NCBI RefSeq assembly: GCF_000013625.1
Contig: NC_009659.1
Span: 2,170,001 to 2,234,000 of the forward strand
Length of the DNA: 64,000 bases
Reading direction: 5' to 3'
Origin: Janthinobacterium sp. Marseille
GTDB lineage: Bacteria > Pseudomonadota > Gammaproteobacteria > Burkholderiales > Burkholderiaceae_D
Below, piece after piece: positions 52,928 to 62,861 of this stretch; position 1 is the first letter of the stretch, and each line of letters starts with the position of its first letter. A program made the translations under genes and the position numbers. Under the pieces are notes generated by a model. The model had not been told where the DNA came from, ran no database searches, and saw nothing but the letters and a program-made list of their open reading frames with translations.

Positions 52928-55891
52928 CTATGCAGTCGCTTTCTCAATATTGCAAATGGTGGTCTTGGTTTCCTGCATCATGGTTACCGAGTCGTAACCG
53001 TAAGTGGTCGCCGTATTCACCGCCTCGCCGCGCACGATCGGATGTGCGCCTTCAGGGTAGGAATCCAGCATGTCCTTGCCCTGCCACCAGCCGGAGAAGT
53101 GGAATGGAATAAAGGCCGTGTCTTCCGCCACGCGCACCGTCACCAGCGCCTTGACCTTGATGCGTGCACCGGTCGGCGTGGAGACGATCACATACTCGTT
53201 ATTGCGTATGCCGCGCGCCTCTGCCGCTTTTGGATTGATCTCGACGAAGTTATCCTGCTGCAGCTCGGCCAGCCATGGATTGGAACGCGTCTCTTCACCG
53301 CCGCCTTCATACTCGACCAAACGTCCCGAGGTAAGGATGATCGGGAATTTTTCATACAGCTTGGCTTCGATATTTTTATCCTGCAGCGACTTGTACAAAG
53401 TCGGCATGCGCCAGAACGCCTTCTTGTCGTCATGCGTCGGATACTTCGCGACCAGGTCGGGACGTGTGCCATAGATAGGTTCGCGATGCAGCGGCACCGC
53501 ATCCGGGAAGTTCCACACCACTGCCCTTGCCTTGGCGTTACCCCATGGATGTACGCCGTGCACTTTCATCGTGACGCGCTGGATGCCACCGGAAAGATCT
53601 GTCTTCCAGTTCTTGCCTTCCGCCGCTTTTTTCTCGGCTTCAGTCAGGTCGTCCCACCAGCCGAGTTTCTTCAGCAGGATGTGATCGAATTCCGGATAGC
53701 CGGTCGTGATGTCGGCACCCAAGGAGTGCGAGCCATCTTCCGCCAGCAGGCTGACACCTTCGCGCTCGACGCCGAAGTTCGCACGGAAGTTACCGCCGCC
53801 ATCCATCATGGCCTTGGAAGTGTCATACAAATTAGGTGAACCCGGATGCTTGAGTTCCGGTGTGCCATAACATGGCCATGGCAAGCCGAAATAATCGCCG
53901 GCCATGTCGTAACCGCTTTCCGCATCCTTGCCGGCCTTGCAGCGCAAGGTCTTCACATCAAACAGATGCATATTGCGCATATGCGCTTTCAGGCGCGTCG
54001 GCGACTGGCCGGTATAGCCAATGGTCCAGGTGCCGCGATTGATTTCTTCCAGCATGGATTCCGGTTCCGGTTCCATCATGCCGCCCTTGCCCGGCACCAG
54101 CTTGATCTTGGCGACCAGCTCCTTACCGAAGCCCAGCTTTTGCGCCATTTGATACATGATCATGTGATCGGTACGGGACTCGAACAATGGCTCAATGACT
54201 TTTTCACGCCATTGCAGCGAACGGTTCGAAGCAGTGACGGAGCCCGAGGTTTCAAACTGGGTTGCCGCCGGCAACAGATATACCGCGCGATTCGGATTCA
54301 ATTCCTGGCCGTCGACTTTCATCGCCGCCATTGCCGCGGTTGCCGATGGATAAGGATCGATCACGACCAGCAGGTCGAGTTTGTCGAAAGCCTTCTTCAT
54401 ATCCAGGCCACGCGTTTGCGAGTTTGGTGCATGGCCCCAGAACAACACGGCCTTGACGGCATTGTCCTGATCGAGGTTCTCGCTTTTCTCCAGCACTGCA
54501 TCGACCCAACGCGATACGGTGGTGCCGGATTTTTCCATCATCTCTTGCGAGACATACTGCTTCTTGACCCATTCGTAGTCGACGCCCCAAACCGCACACC
54601 AGTGCTTCCACGAGCCGGCTGCCAGCCCGTAGTAACCAGGCAGCGAATCCGGATTAGGACCGACGTCGGTTGCACCTTGCACATTATCGTGGCCGCGGAA
54701 AATATTGGTGCCGCCGCCGGACTTGCCGACGTTGCCCAGAGCCAGTTGCAGGATGCAGGATGCGCGCACCATCGCATTACCGATGCTGTGCTGCGTTTGC
54801 CCCATGCACCAGACGATGGTGGACGGACGGTTCATGGCCATGGTTTCAGCGGCTTTGTATATTTCCGCTTCCGGTACGCCGCAAGCCTCTTCGACTTTTT
54901 CCGGCGTCCACTTCATGACTTCTTCCCTGACCTTTTCCATCCCGTAGACACGGTCATTGATGTACTTCTTGTCTTCCCAGCCGTTTTTAAAGATGTGGTA
55001 CAGCACACCCCACAGGAAAGGAATATCGGAACCGGAACGGATGCGGATATATTGATCTGCCTTGGCCGCGGTGCGGGTATAGCGCGGATCCACCACGATC
55101 ATCTTGGTGCCGGTTTCCTTCGCGTGCAGCATGTGCAGCATGGATACCGGATGGGCTTCGGCTGCATTCGAACCAATGTATAACGCAGCTTTGGAATTCT
55201 GCATGTCGTTATAGCTATTCGTCATCGCGCCATAACCCCAGGTGTTCGCAACACCTGCAACCGTGGTCGAGTGGCAGATACGCGCCTGGTGATCAGTATT
55301 ATTAGTGCCGAAGAAGGAAACGAATTTGCGCATCAGCGCAGCCTGTTCGTTATTGTGCTTGGAGGAGCCGACAAAGTAGACCGAATCCGGGCCACTGGCT
55401 TTGCGGATGTCCAGCATCTTCGCGGAGATTTCGTTCAGTGCCTGATCCCAGCTGATGCGCTGGTATTTGCCGTTGACCAGCTTCATCGGATACTTCAGAC
55501 GGTATTCGCCATGACCGTGCTCGCGCAGTGCCGCACCTTTTGCGCAATGGGCGCCGAGGTTGATCGGCGAATCGAACACCGGTTCCTGCCGTACCCACAC
55601 GCCGTTTTCGACGATCGCGTCAGAGGCACAACCCACCGAGCAATGCGTACACACCGTGCGTTTGACTTCAATCTTTTTGCCGTCCGCAGCCTTGGCGCCA
55701 TCCGCAGCCCTGGCTTTCTGGATCAGTCCCAGTTGTGCCGCCGCGATACCCGCGCCGATACCGATGCCGGAACGTTTAAGGAAGCCGCGTCTGTCCATGG
55801 TGGGCAGCGCACGCGACAAGCTATCAGCCAGGCTGGATGAGAATCGTGCAGGCGAACGCTCAGCAGCGTTGCTTTTGCGAGTTAACAGCAT
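52928..55891 (-). CDS. fdhA: Formate dehydrogenase alpha (catalytic) subunit, Cys type
   Basis: Oxidises formate to CO2 at a bis-molybdopterin guanine dinucleotide Mo/W site. 987 residues. TAT signal DRRGFLKRSGIGIGAG begins near residue 33 after an unusually long n-region. A 4Fe-4S cluster is bound by CTHCSVGC (81-88) and C116. The catalytic position is Cys206 in QARICHSTTVAG, where E. coli FdnG has selenocysteine, so no selenium machinery is needed. NAAEAHPV, MCMGQTQHS-type and CD-domain elements follow. GAGGTG lies before the ATG. Core of the minus-strand gene train. Confidence 0.96.
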   Translation of the reverse strand: MLLTRKSNAAERSPARFSSSLADSLSRALPTMDRRGFLKRSGIGIGAGIAAAQLGLIQKARAADGAKAADGKKIEVKRTVCTHCSVGCASDAIVENGVWVRQEPVFDSPINLGAHCAKGAALREHGHGEYRLKYPMKLVNGKYQRISWDQALNEISAKMLDIRKASGPDSVYFVGSSKHNNEQAALMRKFVSFFGTNNTDHQARICHSTTVAGVANTWGYGAMTNSYNDMQNSKAALYIGSNAAEAHPVSMLHMLHAKETGTKMIVVDPRYTRTAAKADQYIRIRSGSDIPFLWGVLYHIFKNGWEDKKYINDRVYGMEKVREEVMKWTPEKVEEACGVPEAEIYKAAETMAMNRPSTIVWCMGQTQHSIGNAMVRASCILQLALGNVGKSGGGTNIFRGHDNVQGATDVGPNPDSLPGYYGLAAGSWKHWCAVWGVDYEWVKKQYVSQEMMEKSGTTVSRWVDAVLEKSENLDQDNAVKAVLFWGHAPNSQTRGLDMKKAFDKLDLLVVIDPYPSATAAMAAMKVDGQELNPNRAVYLLPAATQFETSGSVTASNRSLQWREKVIEPLFESRTDHMIMYQMAQKLGFGKELVAKIKLVPGKGGMMEPEPESMLEEINRGTWTIGYTGQSPTRLKAHMRNMHLFDVKTLRCKAGKDAESGYDMAGDYFGLPWPCYGTPELKHPGSPNLYDTSKAMMDGGGNFRANFGVEREGVSLLAEDGSHSLGADITTGYPEFDHILLKKLGWWDDLTEAEKKAAEGKNWKTDLSGGIQRVTMKVHGVHPWGNAKARAVVWNFPDAVPLHREPIYGTRPDLVAKYPTHDDKKAFWRMPTLYKSLQDKNIEAKLYEKFPIILTSGRLVEYEGGGEETRSNPWLAELQQDNFVEINPKAAEARGIRNNEYVIVSTPTGARIKVKALVTVRVAEDTAFIPFHFSGWWQGKDMLDSYPEGAHPIVRGEAVNTATTYGYDSVTMMQETKTTICNIEKATA

Positions 55892-55906
55892 GTTGTCACC
55901 TCGTAA

Positions 55907-56107
55907 TTAAATTGTGGTGGTGCGGTAGTATTTTTTGATGTGCTCAGTCAGACGGTAGCTATCACCGGCTGGCTCTTGCGAGGGAAGAACATTGGAAATT
56001 GCAGTTGTCACTGACTCAGGAGCCAGTTTGGCGGCGACGCCACCGGCAGCAAGAGCACCTAAACCTGCAATGAAATTACGACGGGGGGTTTTAGACTTCT
56101 CAGACAT
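55907..56107 (-). CDS. Formate dehydrogenase region TAT protein
   Basis: 66 residues, of the short family found next to fdhA genes. The twin-arginine signal is KSKTPRRNFIAGLGALAAGG, followed by about 40 residues ending in KKYYRTTTI. AGGAG precedes the ATG and the stop lies 15 bp before fdhA. Possibly a structural or maturation component; function unknown. Confidence 0.9.
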   Translation of the reverse strand: MSEKSKTPRRNFIAGLGALAAGGVAAKLAPESVTTAISNVLPSQEPAGDSYRLTEHIKKYYRTTTI

Positions 56108-56267
56108 GATCGTCTCCTGTAACTGGTGATCAGGACGTAATATGCTTTTTAAATCTTATATCAACTTAGCTACAAGTTAGCATACCTTTTGGCAACTTGC
56201 ACCCTTAAGATGCAGATAGTCGGATTAAATTTTCGTTAAAGGCACAAATCCGGCTAATAAACAGATG

Positions 56268-56888
56268 TCAATCCAGGCTCATATCAAAAGCCTGCATTTC
56301 CACTTCAAAAAATTGCCGCGCCAACCGGGCCACCGGTTTATAAAAACGCGCGTTGGCACTAGCCTCTATTGCGTTGCAACAATTGACGACCCATGCTTGC
56401 ATATGGTCGCTGAAGAATTTCTTTTGTGTGATCAGGTTCGCATTGATCACGTCATCCGACGCAATCAGGTAACGCATGACTTCACACAAGGTCGCCAGAT
56501 GGTCTTCACTCTCAACTACATTATCGGATCGCTGCAAACCCAGCTGCATCAGGTCGGTACGTAATTCGGCCAGGGGCTTTTCCATCAGGAAGCCGGACAG
56601 GTAATAAGAACCGTACAGCATCACCTCCGGCTTGCCGACGCCGACAAAAAGCTGCTCATATTCTTCCCGTACCGCTTCCTGTTGCGCCGTTTTACAAGTG
56701 TCGACCAACTCCGCCCAGGCCAGTTCCAGCGCACTGTCGCCCTGCACCGGTGCCGCTGCAATCGTATCCAGCAAGGTCTGCGATGGAGGCGCATACAGGA
56801 GCGTGGCCAACAAACCGTAGACATCGGCGCGCGCGGTTTCCTCACCGTGGTCCGGAGTTTCAAACTTCATTGCTTGGGCAGTCGTCAT
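56268..56888 (-). CDS. TorD/DmsD-family chaperone for formate dehydrogenase
   Basis: A 206-residue all-helical protein of the molybdoenzyme chaperone family, with YEQLFVGVGKPEVMLYGSYYLSGFLMEKPLAELR as the signature region. It should bind the TAT signal and delay export until cofactor is inserted. It is 160 bp upstream of the TAT-protein gene; that gap is AT-rich and may hold an internal promoter. Start chosen at 56888 with AGGATC. Confidence 0.9.
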   Translation of the reverse strand: MTTAQAMKFETPDHGEETARADVYGLLATLLYAPPSQTLLDTIAAAPVQGDSALELAWAELVDTCKTAQQEAVREEYEQLFVGVGKPEVMLYGSYYLSGFLMEKPLAELRTDLMQLGLQRSDNVVESEDHLATLCEVMRYLIASDDVINANLITQKKFFSDHMQAWVVNCCNAIEASANARFYKPVARLARQFFEVEMQAFDMSLD

Positions 56889-56934
56889 GGCGATCCTGGT
56901 TAAATGTTTGGTTCAAGAAGCGGCGACAAGGCCA

Positions 56935-59034
56935 TCAGTGTCTTTTCAAATCCGTGATGACGGCTTCCTGCTTGTTCGCCATCATGTCGACCACGCGGCA
57001 ATCCGGGCACATCTTGAGGCGGTCAACGTTGCCGACAAAAGCACCATGCAGGGACAGCTTGCTCACCATGTTTTCTATCATCTGCGCGGTACCGAAAGGC
57101 TTCTGGCAACTGATGCAATGGAAAGGCTGCGCTTCATTCAGCACTACCGCCTGTTTCGCGGCGTCGGTCAGCAAGAGGCGTGGTGCCAGCGTGATGGCGT
57201 TTTCCGGGCAAGTCTTTTCACATAACCCGCACTGCACGCAATTCTTTTCGATGAAACGCAATTGCGGCATATTGGCATTGTCGGTCAGCGCCGATTCCGG
57301 GCAGGCACCGACACAAGACATGCACAAAGTACAGCTATCCTTGTTGACCATGACCATGCCGTAAGGTGCGCCGGCCGGCAAAGCGATTTCATCCACCTGT
57401 TGTGGTGCATGCGTCCTGAGATGATCGATCGCCAGTTCCAGCGCGCTGCGCTTGTCTGCCGCGATATTGAACAGCGCGCGCTGCTGCGGAACTTGTGCGG
57501 GCTGGATCGTGGATAAACCGGTATCCAGCTGCGCCGCTGTTTGCGCCTGTATCAACGACAGGTGCACACCGGTATAGCCGAGCCCGCTCAATATGGTTTG
57601 CGCGATTTCCATCTGCGCATGCAAGGCGGTCACGTACTGCGGTGCATCCTGTGGCGTCACCAGGACGGATATATGCGTGGCACCGTAGGCAATGGCGGTC
57701 AGCCACAAATCGATGCCGGTGGAGGCGATGTGATGCAATTCCAGCGGCATCACATATGCAGGGAAGCCCTTGAGCTTGCCTTCGGCCCGCGCCAGGCGTC
57801 CCAATTGATTCACCAATTCTGCGCCCCGCTCCTGGTTGTGCAGCAGCAAGGCGGCTTGCGTACCGCCCGCCTTCGTATAGGTGGACAACATGGTTTTCAT
57901 CCGGCTGCCGGTATCGCTTACACGCGGATAAGCATAGGCCAGCGCACCCGACGGACACACCGTGGTACACGCGCCGCAACCTACGCACAGGTTCGGGTTA
58001 ACCTTGATCTGGTCGCCGTGATGACTGACTGCTTCCGCCGAACATACATCGATACATGCGGTACAACCGACCTTGCCGTTACGGCCGTGCGCGCACAGCT
58101 TTTCCTTGTAGAGGAAGAATTTCGGCTTGCTGAACTCACCGACCATTTGCGTCAGGCGCAAGGCATCGTCGATCTGCTGCTGCGCATTGGCACCAGGTGC
58201 AAAATAACCTTGCGGCGGCTGGTGCAGCGTCAGTAGCGGTGCATCCGACAAATCAAAAATCAAATCAAAATCGCCACTGCGTTGCGTCACGCTGCGCGCA
58301 AAATCAATCGCGCCTATGGTGCCGCAAGCCTTGACGCAATCGCGATGCGATTTACACTTGCTCAGGTCGATCTGGTAAGTGAGGTCGATGGCGTTTTCCG
58401 GGCAGACATCAACGCAGGCATTGCAGCGTGTGCAGGCTTCCAGGTCGATGGGATTGGCTTGTTGCCACTGCACGGTAAAAGCACCGAGCCAGCCCGATAC
58501 CGCGATGCGTTCACCGGAAAAAACCGGGAAGCTGCGCTCCTGCAGCATTTCACCGGCCGCTCCCTTCGTCAGCAATACGCTGATATCCAATTGCGTACCC
58601 AGGCGTTGCGCCCATGGCAATACACGTTCTGCCGGACCTATAAGGAGCGCATGACCACTGGACTGGTAATCGACGGTAGCGACCGGATCAGGCTCAGGCA
58701 ATGCGGCTGCAGCCAGTAAAGCGGCCATCTTGGGAATGGAATTTTTTGCTTCGCGACCCCAGCCGCCGGTTTCACGGATGTTGACGAAACGCAGCGGCGC
58801 CACCGAATTCTTTTGTTGCGCAATTTCCGCGAACAGGCTGCGTTCCTGGGTACAGGCAACGACCACATCATCGACGCCGTCCAGTGCATTCAGATAAGAA
58901 CCCACCTCGCGACGGCATAGCTCGCTATGCATGGGCAGCGCGCCGCTACCCAGCGCTGCGCCTATCTGTGCACCTGCCTGTGTATCAAGCGGCATGGTGC
59001 GATTGCAATTACATACTTTGAATTCTGTGCTCAT
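56935..59034 (-). CDS. Multi-[4Fe-4S] ferredoxin-like protein of the fdh cluster
   Basis: 699 residues from the ATG at 59034; the frame stays open to 59199 but that would overlap the DUF3306 gene. Cys clusters: 201-204-207-211, 227-233-237, 324-327-331 (with 314), 350-353-356-360, 568-571-574-578, 599-602-605-609, and 640-643 with 676-679. That is at least five regular ferredoxin motifs plus irregular ones. A central region without Cys (about 365-565) resembles HdrA/NuoG-like spacers. Soluble, cytoplasmic. It may pass electrons between formate oxidation and another acceptor; its partner is not evident. Confidence 0.85.
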   Translation of the reverse strand: MSTEFKVCNCNRTMPLDTQAGAQIGAALGSGALPMHSELCRREVGSYLNALDGVDDVVVACTQERSLFAEIAQQKNSVAPLRFVNIRETGGWGREAKNSIPKMAALLAAAALPEPDPVATVDYQSSGHALLIGPAERVLPWAQRLGTQLDISVLLTKGAAGEMLQERSFPVFSGERIAVSGWLGAFTVQWQQANPIDLEACTRCNACVDVCPENAIDLTYQIDLSKCKSHRDCVKACGTIGAIDFARSVTQRSGDFDLIFDLSDAPLLTLHQPPQGYFAPGANAQQQIDDALRLTQMVGEFSKPKFFLYKEKLCAHGRNGKVGCTACIDVCSAEAVSHHGDQIKVNPNLCVGCGACTTVCPSGALAYAYPRVSDTGSRMKTMLSTYTKAGGTQAALLLHNQERGAELVNQLGRLARAEGKLKGFPAYVMPLELHHIASTGIDLWLTAIAYGATHISVLVTPQDAPQYVTALHAQMEIAQTILSGLGYTGVHLSLIQAQTAAQLDTGLSTIQPAQVPQQRALFNIAADKRSALELAIDHLRTHAPQQVDEIALPAGAPYGMVMVNKDSCTLCMSCVGACPESALTDNANMPQLRFIEKNCVQCGLCEKTCPENAITLAPRLLLTDAAKQAVVLNEAQPFHCISCQKPFGTAQMIENMVSKLSLHGAFVGNVDRLKMCPDCRVVDMMANKQEAVITDLKRH

Positions 59035-59068
59035 TGGCTGGCTTCTATGCTGGCTAGGACAAAATGTT

Positions 59069-59671
59069 TTAATTATCTGCAACGCGTGATGCTGCGTTGG
59101 GCTCCCCTGATGTATCTGTTTTGCTATCTGTATTTTCTGCCGCATTCTCCGGCGGCGTTTCCTTATCGCCCTCGCCTTCTGTTGCTGCGATTGGCGCAAC
59201 GGTATCTTCCGATGCGGCAGCCGGTGCTTCCAGCGCCGGAGGTTCCGGTTGCATATCCAGCAGCTTCATGAGCGGCGATTTCAATTGCGCCAATGGATCC
59301 ATCAAACCCTTGGCATGGCTAAGGCCGGCGATGAAAGCAGGCGTCATCGGTTCAAACTTGCTGAAGTCCTCGATATAGACGTCGAGGCCATCCATGATAT
59401 TGAAATGCGGATCAGTGAATAATTTTTTCATTGCCGAACGCTTGACCGATTCATCCACTCCCTGCGCCATGAAGCCCGAGTAATCCGAATCGTGTGTGAG
59501 TTTGGCCACATCATCCATGGTCGGCAAAGGCTTTGCTTCCGGTGGCGCTTCTGCTGTCGGCACAACATCCCGGCTCGCTTCGCCCGCACTTTCTTCAGGC
59601 ACAACTTGCGGCGACTGCCCAGCCTCGGCATTTTTTTTCGCCCAGCGTGCAAAGAATTCTTCAGCGGCCAT
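59069..59671 (-). CDS. DUF3306 family protein
   Basis: About 200 residues from the ATG at 59671, which has GGTGGA upstream and overlaps DUF3305 by 11 bp; an ATG at 59716 is less likely. Family core: EEFFARWAKKNAEAG and LPTMDDVAKLTHDSDYSGFMAQGVDESVKRSAMKKLFTDPHFNIMDGLDVYI, followed by a Pro/Glu-rich acidic tail. DUF3306 occurs with DUF3305 in formate dehydrogenase clusters; function unknown. Confidence 0.88.
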   Translation of the reverse strand: MAAEEFFARWAKKNAEAGQSPQVVPEESAGEASRDVVPTAEAPPEAKPLPTMDDVAKLTHDSDYSGFMAQGVDESVKRSAMKKLFTDPHFNIMDGLDVYIEDFSKFEPMTPAFIAGLSHAKGLMDPLAQLKSPLMKLLDMQPEPPALEAPAAASEDTVAPIAATEGEGDKETPPENAAENTDSKTDTSGEPNAASRVADN

Positions 59672-60179
59672 TTTTTCCACCTTCGGCGCGCGCCATCTTG
59701 TCGACACCCTCGCCACCTTCGAAAGAAGGCTTCTTGTGCTTGCGTTTCGGTTCAGGGTGATAGTAATCGTGCGTAAACGCAGTCAGGCGCTCGATGACTT
59801 CGGCCGATGCCGGCAAGGTATCGACGCGTTCACCGCCGTCCATCAGGCGCGCTGCTTCATTATAGGAAAGTGTGACCGACTTCGGTACCGCCAGTTCGGT
59901 ACCATTCACTTCTTCGAAGCGCCACATGATGAACCAGCAAGGTGCAGGCGCACTGATATTGAGGAAGTAACCTTCGGCTTCGCTGCTGGATAAATTGACA
60001 TCTATGCCGCTGAACAGCCAGCGCATATCGTCGGGATCATTGCGCAGGCAACTCGGGGCGTGGTCGTGAGAAACAATAGCGCCGACAATTTCAATGGGGA
60101 GCCATTGAAACGGTTGCCAGCGATTGGCAAGTGGTGTGCGTTGCATGATGACGCCAACGCTGATTGCTTCAGTCTCCAT
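59661..60179 (-). CDS. DUF3305 family protein
   Basis: 172 residues, first gene of the train. Conserved stretch SVGVIMQRTPLANRWQPFQWLPIEIVGA and YFLNISAPAPCWFIMWRFEEVNG. It ends in a basic tail (KRKHKKPSFEGG). GAGGAAAC lies before the ATG. DUF3305/3306 pairs accompany molybdenum formate dehydrogenases in Proteobacteria, and no activity is known. The promoter of the train should be in the 218-bp gap before it. Confidence 0.88.
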   Translation of the reverse strand: METEAISVGVIMQRTPLANRWQPFQWLPIEIVGAIVSHDHAPSCLRNDPDDMRWLFSGIDVNLSSSEAEGYFLNISAPAPCWFIMWRFEEVNGTELAVPKSVTLSYNEAARLMDGGERVDTLPASAEVIERLTAFTHDYYHPEPKRKHKKPSFEGGEGVDKMARAEGGKNGR

Positions 60180-60292
60180 GTTTCCTCATGACGGCAATGC
60201 TGCCTGTTCTGATTGGGGCGCAAGATATATTGTGCGCCGAAATTGCAAACCGGATTGAAACTGCAATCGCGATCTGGAACGATGAGTAAACC

Positions 60293-60327
60293 GCGTGGGT
60301 ATCTAAAAAATCATGCGATACCCACGC
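60293..60327. repeat. 10-bp inverted repeat in the apbC/fdh intergenic gap
   Basis: GCGTGGGTAT (60293-60302) and ATACCCACGC (60318-60327) are perfectly complementary, with a 15-nt loop containing AAAAAA. No T-run follows on the minus strand. It may be the end of the apbC transcript or an operator for the fdh train that starts 114 bp downstream. Confidence 0.6.
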
Positions 60328-60397
60328 ATAGAGAAAATTACTTCGAAACAACCATACCCGGAAAAGAGGCTGGCATCAAGTAAAGCGAGAGGAGAAA

Positions 60398-61486
60398 TTA
60401 ATCGTTTTTGACCACGATCGTTGGGAACTTGGACGACATATCCTTCGCCTTTTCCGCCACCTTGATCGCGATCTTGCGTGCGATCTGTTTGTAGATAACC
60501 GCGATAGGGCCGTCCGGATCTGCAACCACAGTAGGCTTGCCGGAATCTGCCTGCTGACGGATTGACATGGTCAATGGCAATGCACCGAGGAAATCCACGC
60601 CGTATTCGCCGCACATCTTTTCGCCACCGCCTTCACCGAAAATCGCTTCGGCATGACCGCAATTCGAGCAAATATGTGTGCTCATGTTTTCGACGATACC
60701 CAGGATAGGAATACCGACTTTTTCAAACATCTTCAAACCTTTGCGTGCATCCAGCAAGGCGATGTCTTGCGGTGTGGTAACGATGACCGCACCGGTGACC
60801 GGCACTTTTTGTGACATCGTCAACTGGATGTCGCCGGTACCCGGTGGCATATCGACAATCAGGTAATCCAGGTCGCGCCAGTTGGTTTGCTCCAGCAATT
60901 GCGACAAGGCTTGCGTCACGATAGGACCGCGCCACACCATAGGTTCATCCGGATCGATCATGAAACCGATGCTTGACACCTGCAAACCGTAGTTTTCCAT
61001 CGGCTCCATGGTTTTGCCATCCATGGTTTCCGGACGACCGGAAATACCCATCATCATCGGTTGCGACGGGCCATAGATATCCGCATCGAGGATACCGACT
61101 TGTGCACCTTCCGCCGCCAGCGCGAGCGCCAGGTTGACCGAAGTGGTGGATTTGCCGACGCCGCCCTTGCCGGATGCGACTGCAATGATATTTTTGACAT
61201 TGGCCATCAGCTTCACACCGCGTTGCGCCGAATGCGCGACGATCTTCGAGTGCACATTGGCAGTTACGCTGCCCATGCCCTCGATCGTGCGTACTGCAGC
61301 AATCGATGCCTTGCGGATGCCGTCGATCTGGCTTTTGGCCGGATAGCCCAATTCCACGTCAAAAATGACGTTATTGCCATTAATCTGGATGTTTTTTGCG
61401 GAGCGGCTGCTGACTAGGTCCTTGCCCGTGTTCGGGTCGATGACCGCGGTCAATGCTTCTTTTACTGCTTCAATCGTAATACTCAT
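60398..61486 (-). CDS. apbC: Iron-sulfur cluster carrier ApbC/Mrp
   Basis: P-loop scaffold that delivers [4Fe-4S] clusters. 362 residues: N-terminal MIP18/DUF59 domain (1-85), deviant Walker A ASGKGGVGKST (104-114), Mrp signature VDMPPGTGD (211-219), and a C-terminal CSNC pair (C273, C276) that bridges the cluster. It lies next to a formate dehydrogenase cluster rich in Fe-S proteins and divergent from moaA, itself an Fe-S enzyme. This neighbourhood suits its job but the gene is a general housekeeping one. Confidence 0.95.
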   Translation of the reverse strand: MSITIEAVKEALTAVIDPNTGKDLVSSRSAKNIQINGNNVIFDVELGYPAKSQIDGIRKASIAAVRTIEGMGSVTANVHSKIVAHSAQRGVKLMANVKNIIAVASGKGGVGKSTTSVNLALALAAEGAQVGILDADIYGPSQPMMMGISGRPETMDGKTMEPMENYGLQVSSIGFMIDPDEPMVWRGPIVTQALSQLLEQTNWRDLDYLIVDMPPGTGDIQLTMSQKVPVTGAVIVTTPQDIALLDARKGLKMFEKVGIPILGIVENMSTHICSNCGHAEAIFGEGGGEKMCGEYGVDFLGALPLTMSIRQQADSGKPTVVADPDGPIAVIYKQIARKIAIKVAEKAKDMSSKFPTIVVKND

Positions 61487-61699
61487 TGGTTCTCCCGAAT
61501 TTTATAGCGCAAGTCTAAACTAATTGCCCGTCCTACGCTGCTGACTTGCCTCAAGGCATGGTCATATTTTCACTTCCCGGCTTGAGAAAAGCCCCCGGCG
61601 GCACCAAATAATGCGATATGAAGCGGTAAGTGCAGTCGATACCGATTCGACACGCCCCACGTGTACGACTTACAATGGCGTACTTAGAAGACTTTCTCC

Positions 61700-62812
61700 A
61701 TGACTGAAAAAATCATTCCGCTCGCAGACTTACGGTATCTGAACAAGGTACCGGTCATACCTGCACGCCTGGAAGCACCTACGGGCTTGCTGGCGGATAC
61801 CCGCGCGCGTCCCTTGCAGGATTTGCGCATTTCGATCACGGATCGCTGCAATTTCCGTTGCGTTTATTGCATGCCGAAAGAAGTTTTCGACAAGGATTAC
61901 GCTTTCCTGCCGCAAAGTTCGCTGCTTTCCTTCGAAGAAATCACTCGTATCACCTCGCTGTTTGTCGCCCATGGCGTGGAAAAAATCCGCCTGACCGGTG
62001 GTGAACCGCTATTGCGCAAAAACGTCGAGAAGCTGATTGCGATGCTGAGCGCACTGCGTACGCCGGATGGCCGCGAACTCGACCTGACGCTGACCACCAA
62101 TGGTTCACTGCTGGCACGCAAGGCACAAGCCCTGAAAGACGCCGGCCTGAAACGTGTAACGGTCTCGCTGGATGCACTGGACGATAAAGTCTTCAAGCAA
62201 ATGAATGACGTCGACTTTGCCGTCTCTGATGTGCTGGAAGGTATAGAAGCCGCACATCGCGTCGGCCTCGGCCCGATCAAGATCAATATGGTGGTAAAAG
62301 GCGGCATGAACGATCAGGAAATCGTGCCGATGGCGCGCCACTTCAAAGGCAGCCCTTACATCCTGCGCTTCATCGAATACATGGACGTCGGCGCATCGAA
62401 CGGCTGGAAGATGGATGAAGTGATTCCATCGGCCGAAGTCATACGCCGGATCAATGCCGAAATGCCACTCGAAGCCATCGCACCAAATTACGTCAGCGAA
62501 ACCGCCGGACGCTGGCGCTATGTCGACGGCGGCGGTGAAATCGGTGCCATCTCGAGTGTCACGCAAGCTTTTTGCAGCGACTGCAGCCGTGCACGCCTGT
62601 CAACTGAAGGCAAGCTCTACACCTGCCTGTTCGCCACTGGCGGCCACGACTTGCGCGCGCTGATGCGCGGCGGCAATACCGATGAAGAAATCTCTACTGC
62701 GATTGCGCACATCTGGCGCGCACGCACAGATCGCTATTCCGAACTGCGCACCGCCAATACCGATGGCTTGCAATCCGAACGTAAAGTCGAGATGTCTTAC
62801 ATCGGTGGCTAA
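61700..62812 (+). CDS. moaA: GTP 3',8-cyclase MoaA
   Basis: Radical SAM enzyme, first step of molybdopterin synthesis. 370 residues. The N-terminal SAM cluster is bound by C50, C54 and C57 in [13 protein letters not shown], the substrate cluster by C-terminal Cys in [28 protein letters not shown] and the terminal GG of the family (MSYIGG) are present. Starts the moaA-mobA-moeA cluster and is divergent from apbC across 213 bp. Confidence 0.96.
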   Translation: MTEKIIPLADLRYLNKVPVIPARLEAPTGLLADTRARPLQDLRISITDRCNFRCVYCMPKEVFDKDYAFLPQSSLLSFEEITRITSLFVAHGVEKIRLTGGEPLLRKNVEKLIAMLSALRTPDGRELDLTLTTNGSLLARKAQALKDAGLKRVTVSLDALDDKVFKQMNDVDFAVSDVLEGIEAAHRVGLGPIKINMVVKGGMNDQEIVPMARHFKGSPYILRFIEYMDVGASNGWKMDEVIPSAEVIRRINAEMPLEAIAPNYVSETAGRWRYVDGGGEIGAISSVTQAFCSDCSRARLSTEGKLYTCLFATGGHDLRALMRGGNTDEEISTAIAHIWRARTDRYSELRTANTDGLQSERKVEMSYIGG

Positions 62813-62861
62813 GCGCCGCTCATTCAACTGCTTCAACTGATATCGGATAAAGCCCAAGAAG

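Noticed and set aside
52928..55891. Selenocysteine in the formate dehydrogenase alpha subunit
   Set aside because: The position homologous to FdnG Sec196 is an ordinary Cys codon (Cys206) and the frame has no internal TGA.
56170..56215. Sigma-54-like promoter upstream of the fdh TAT gene
   Set aside because: On the minus strand GG and GC elements exist but are 9 bp apart rather than 10 and lack the rest of the consensus.
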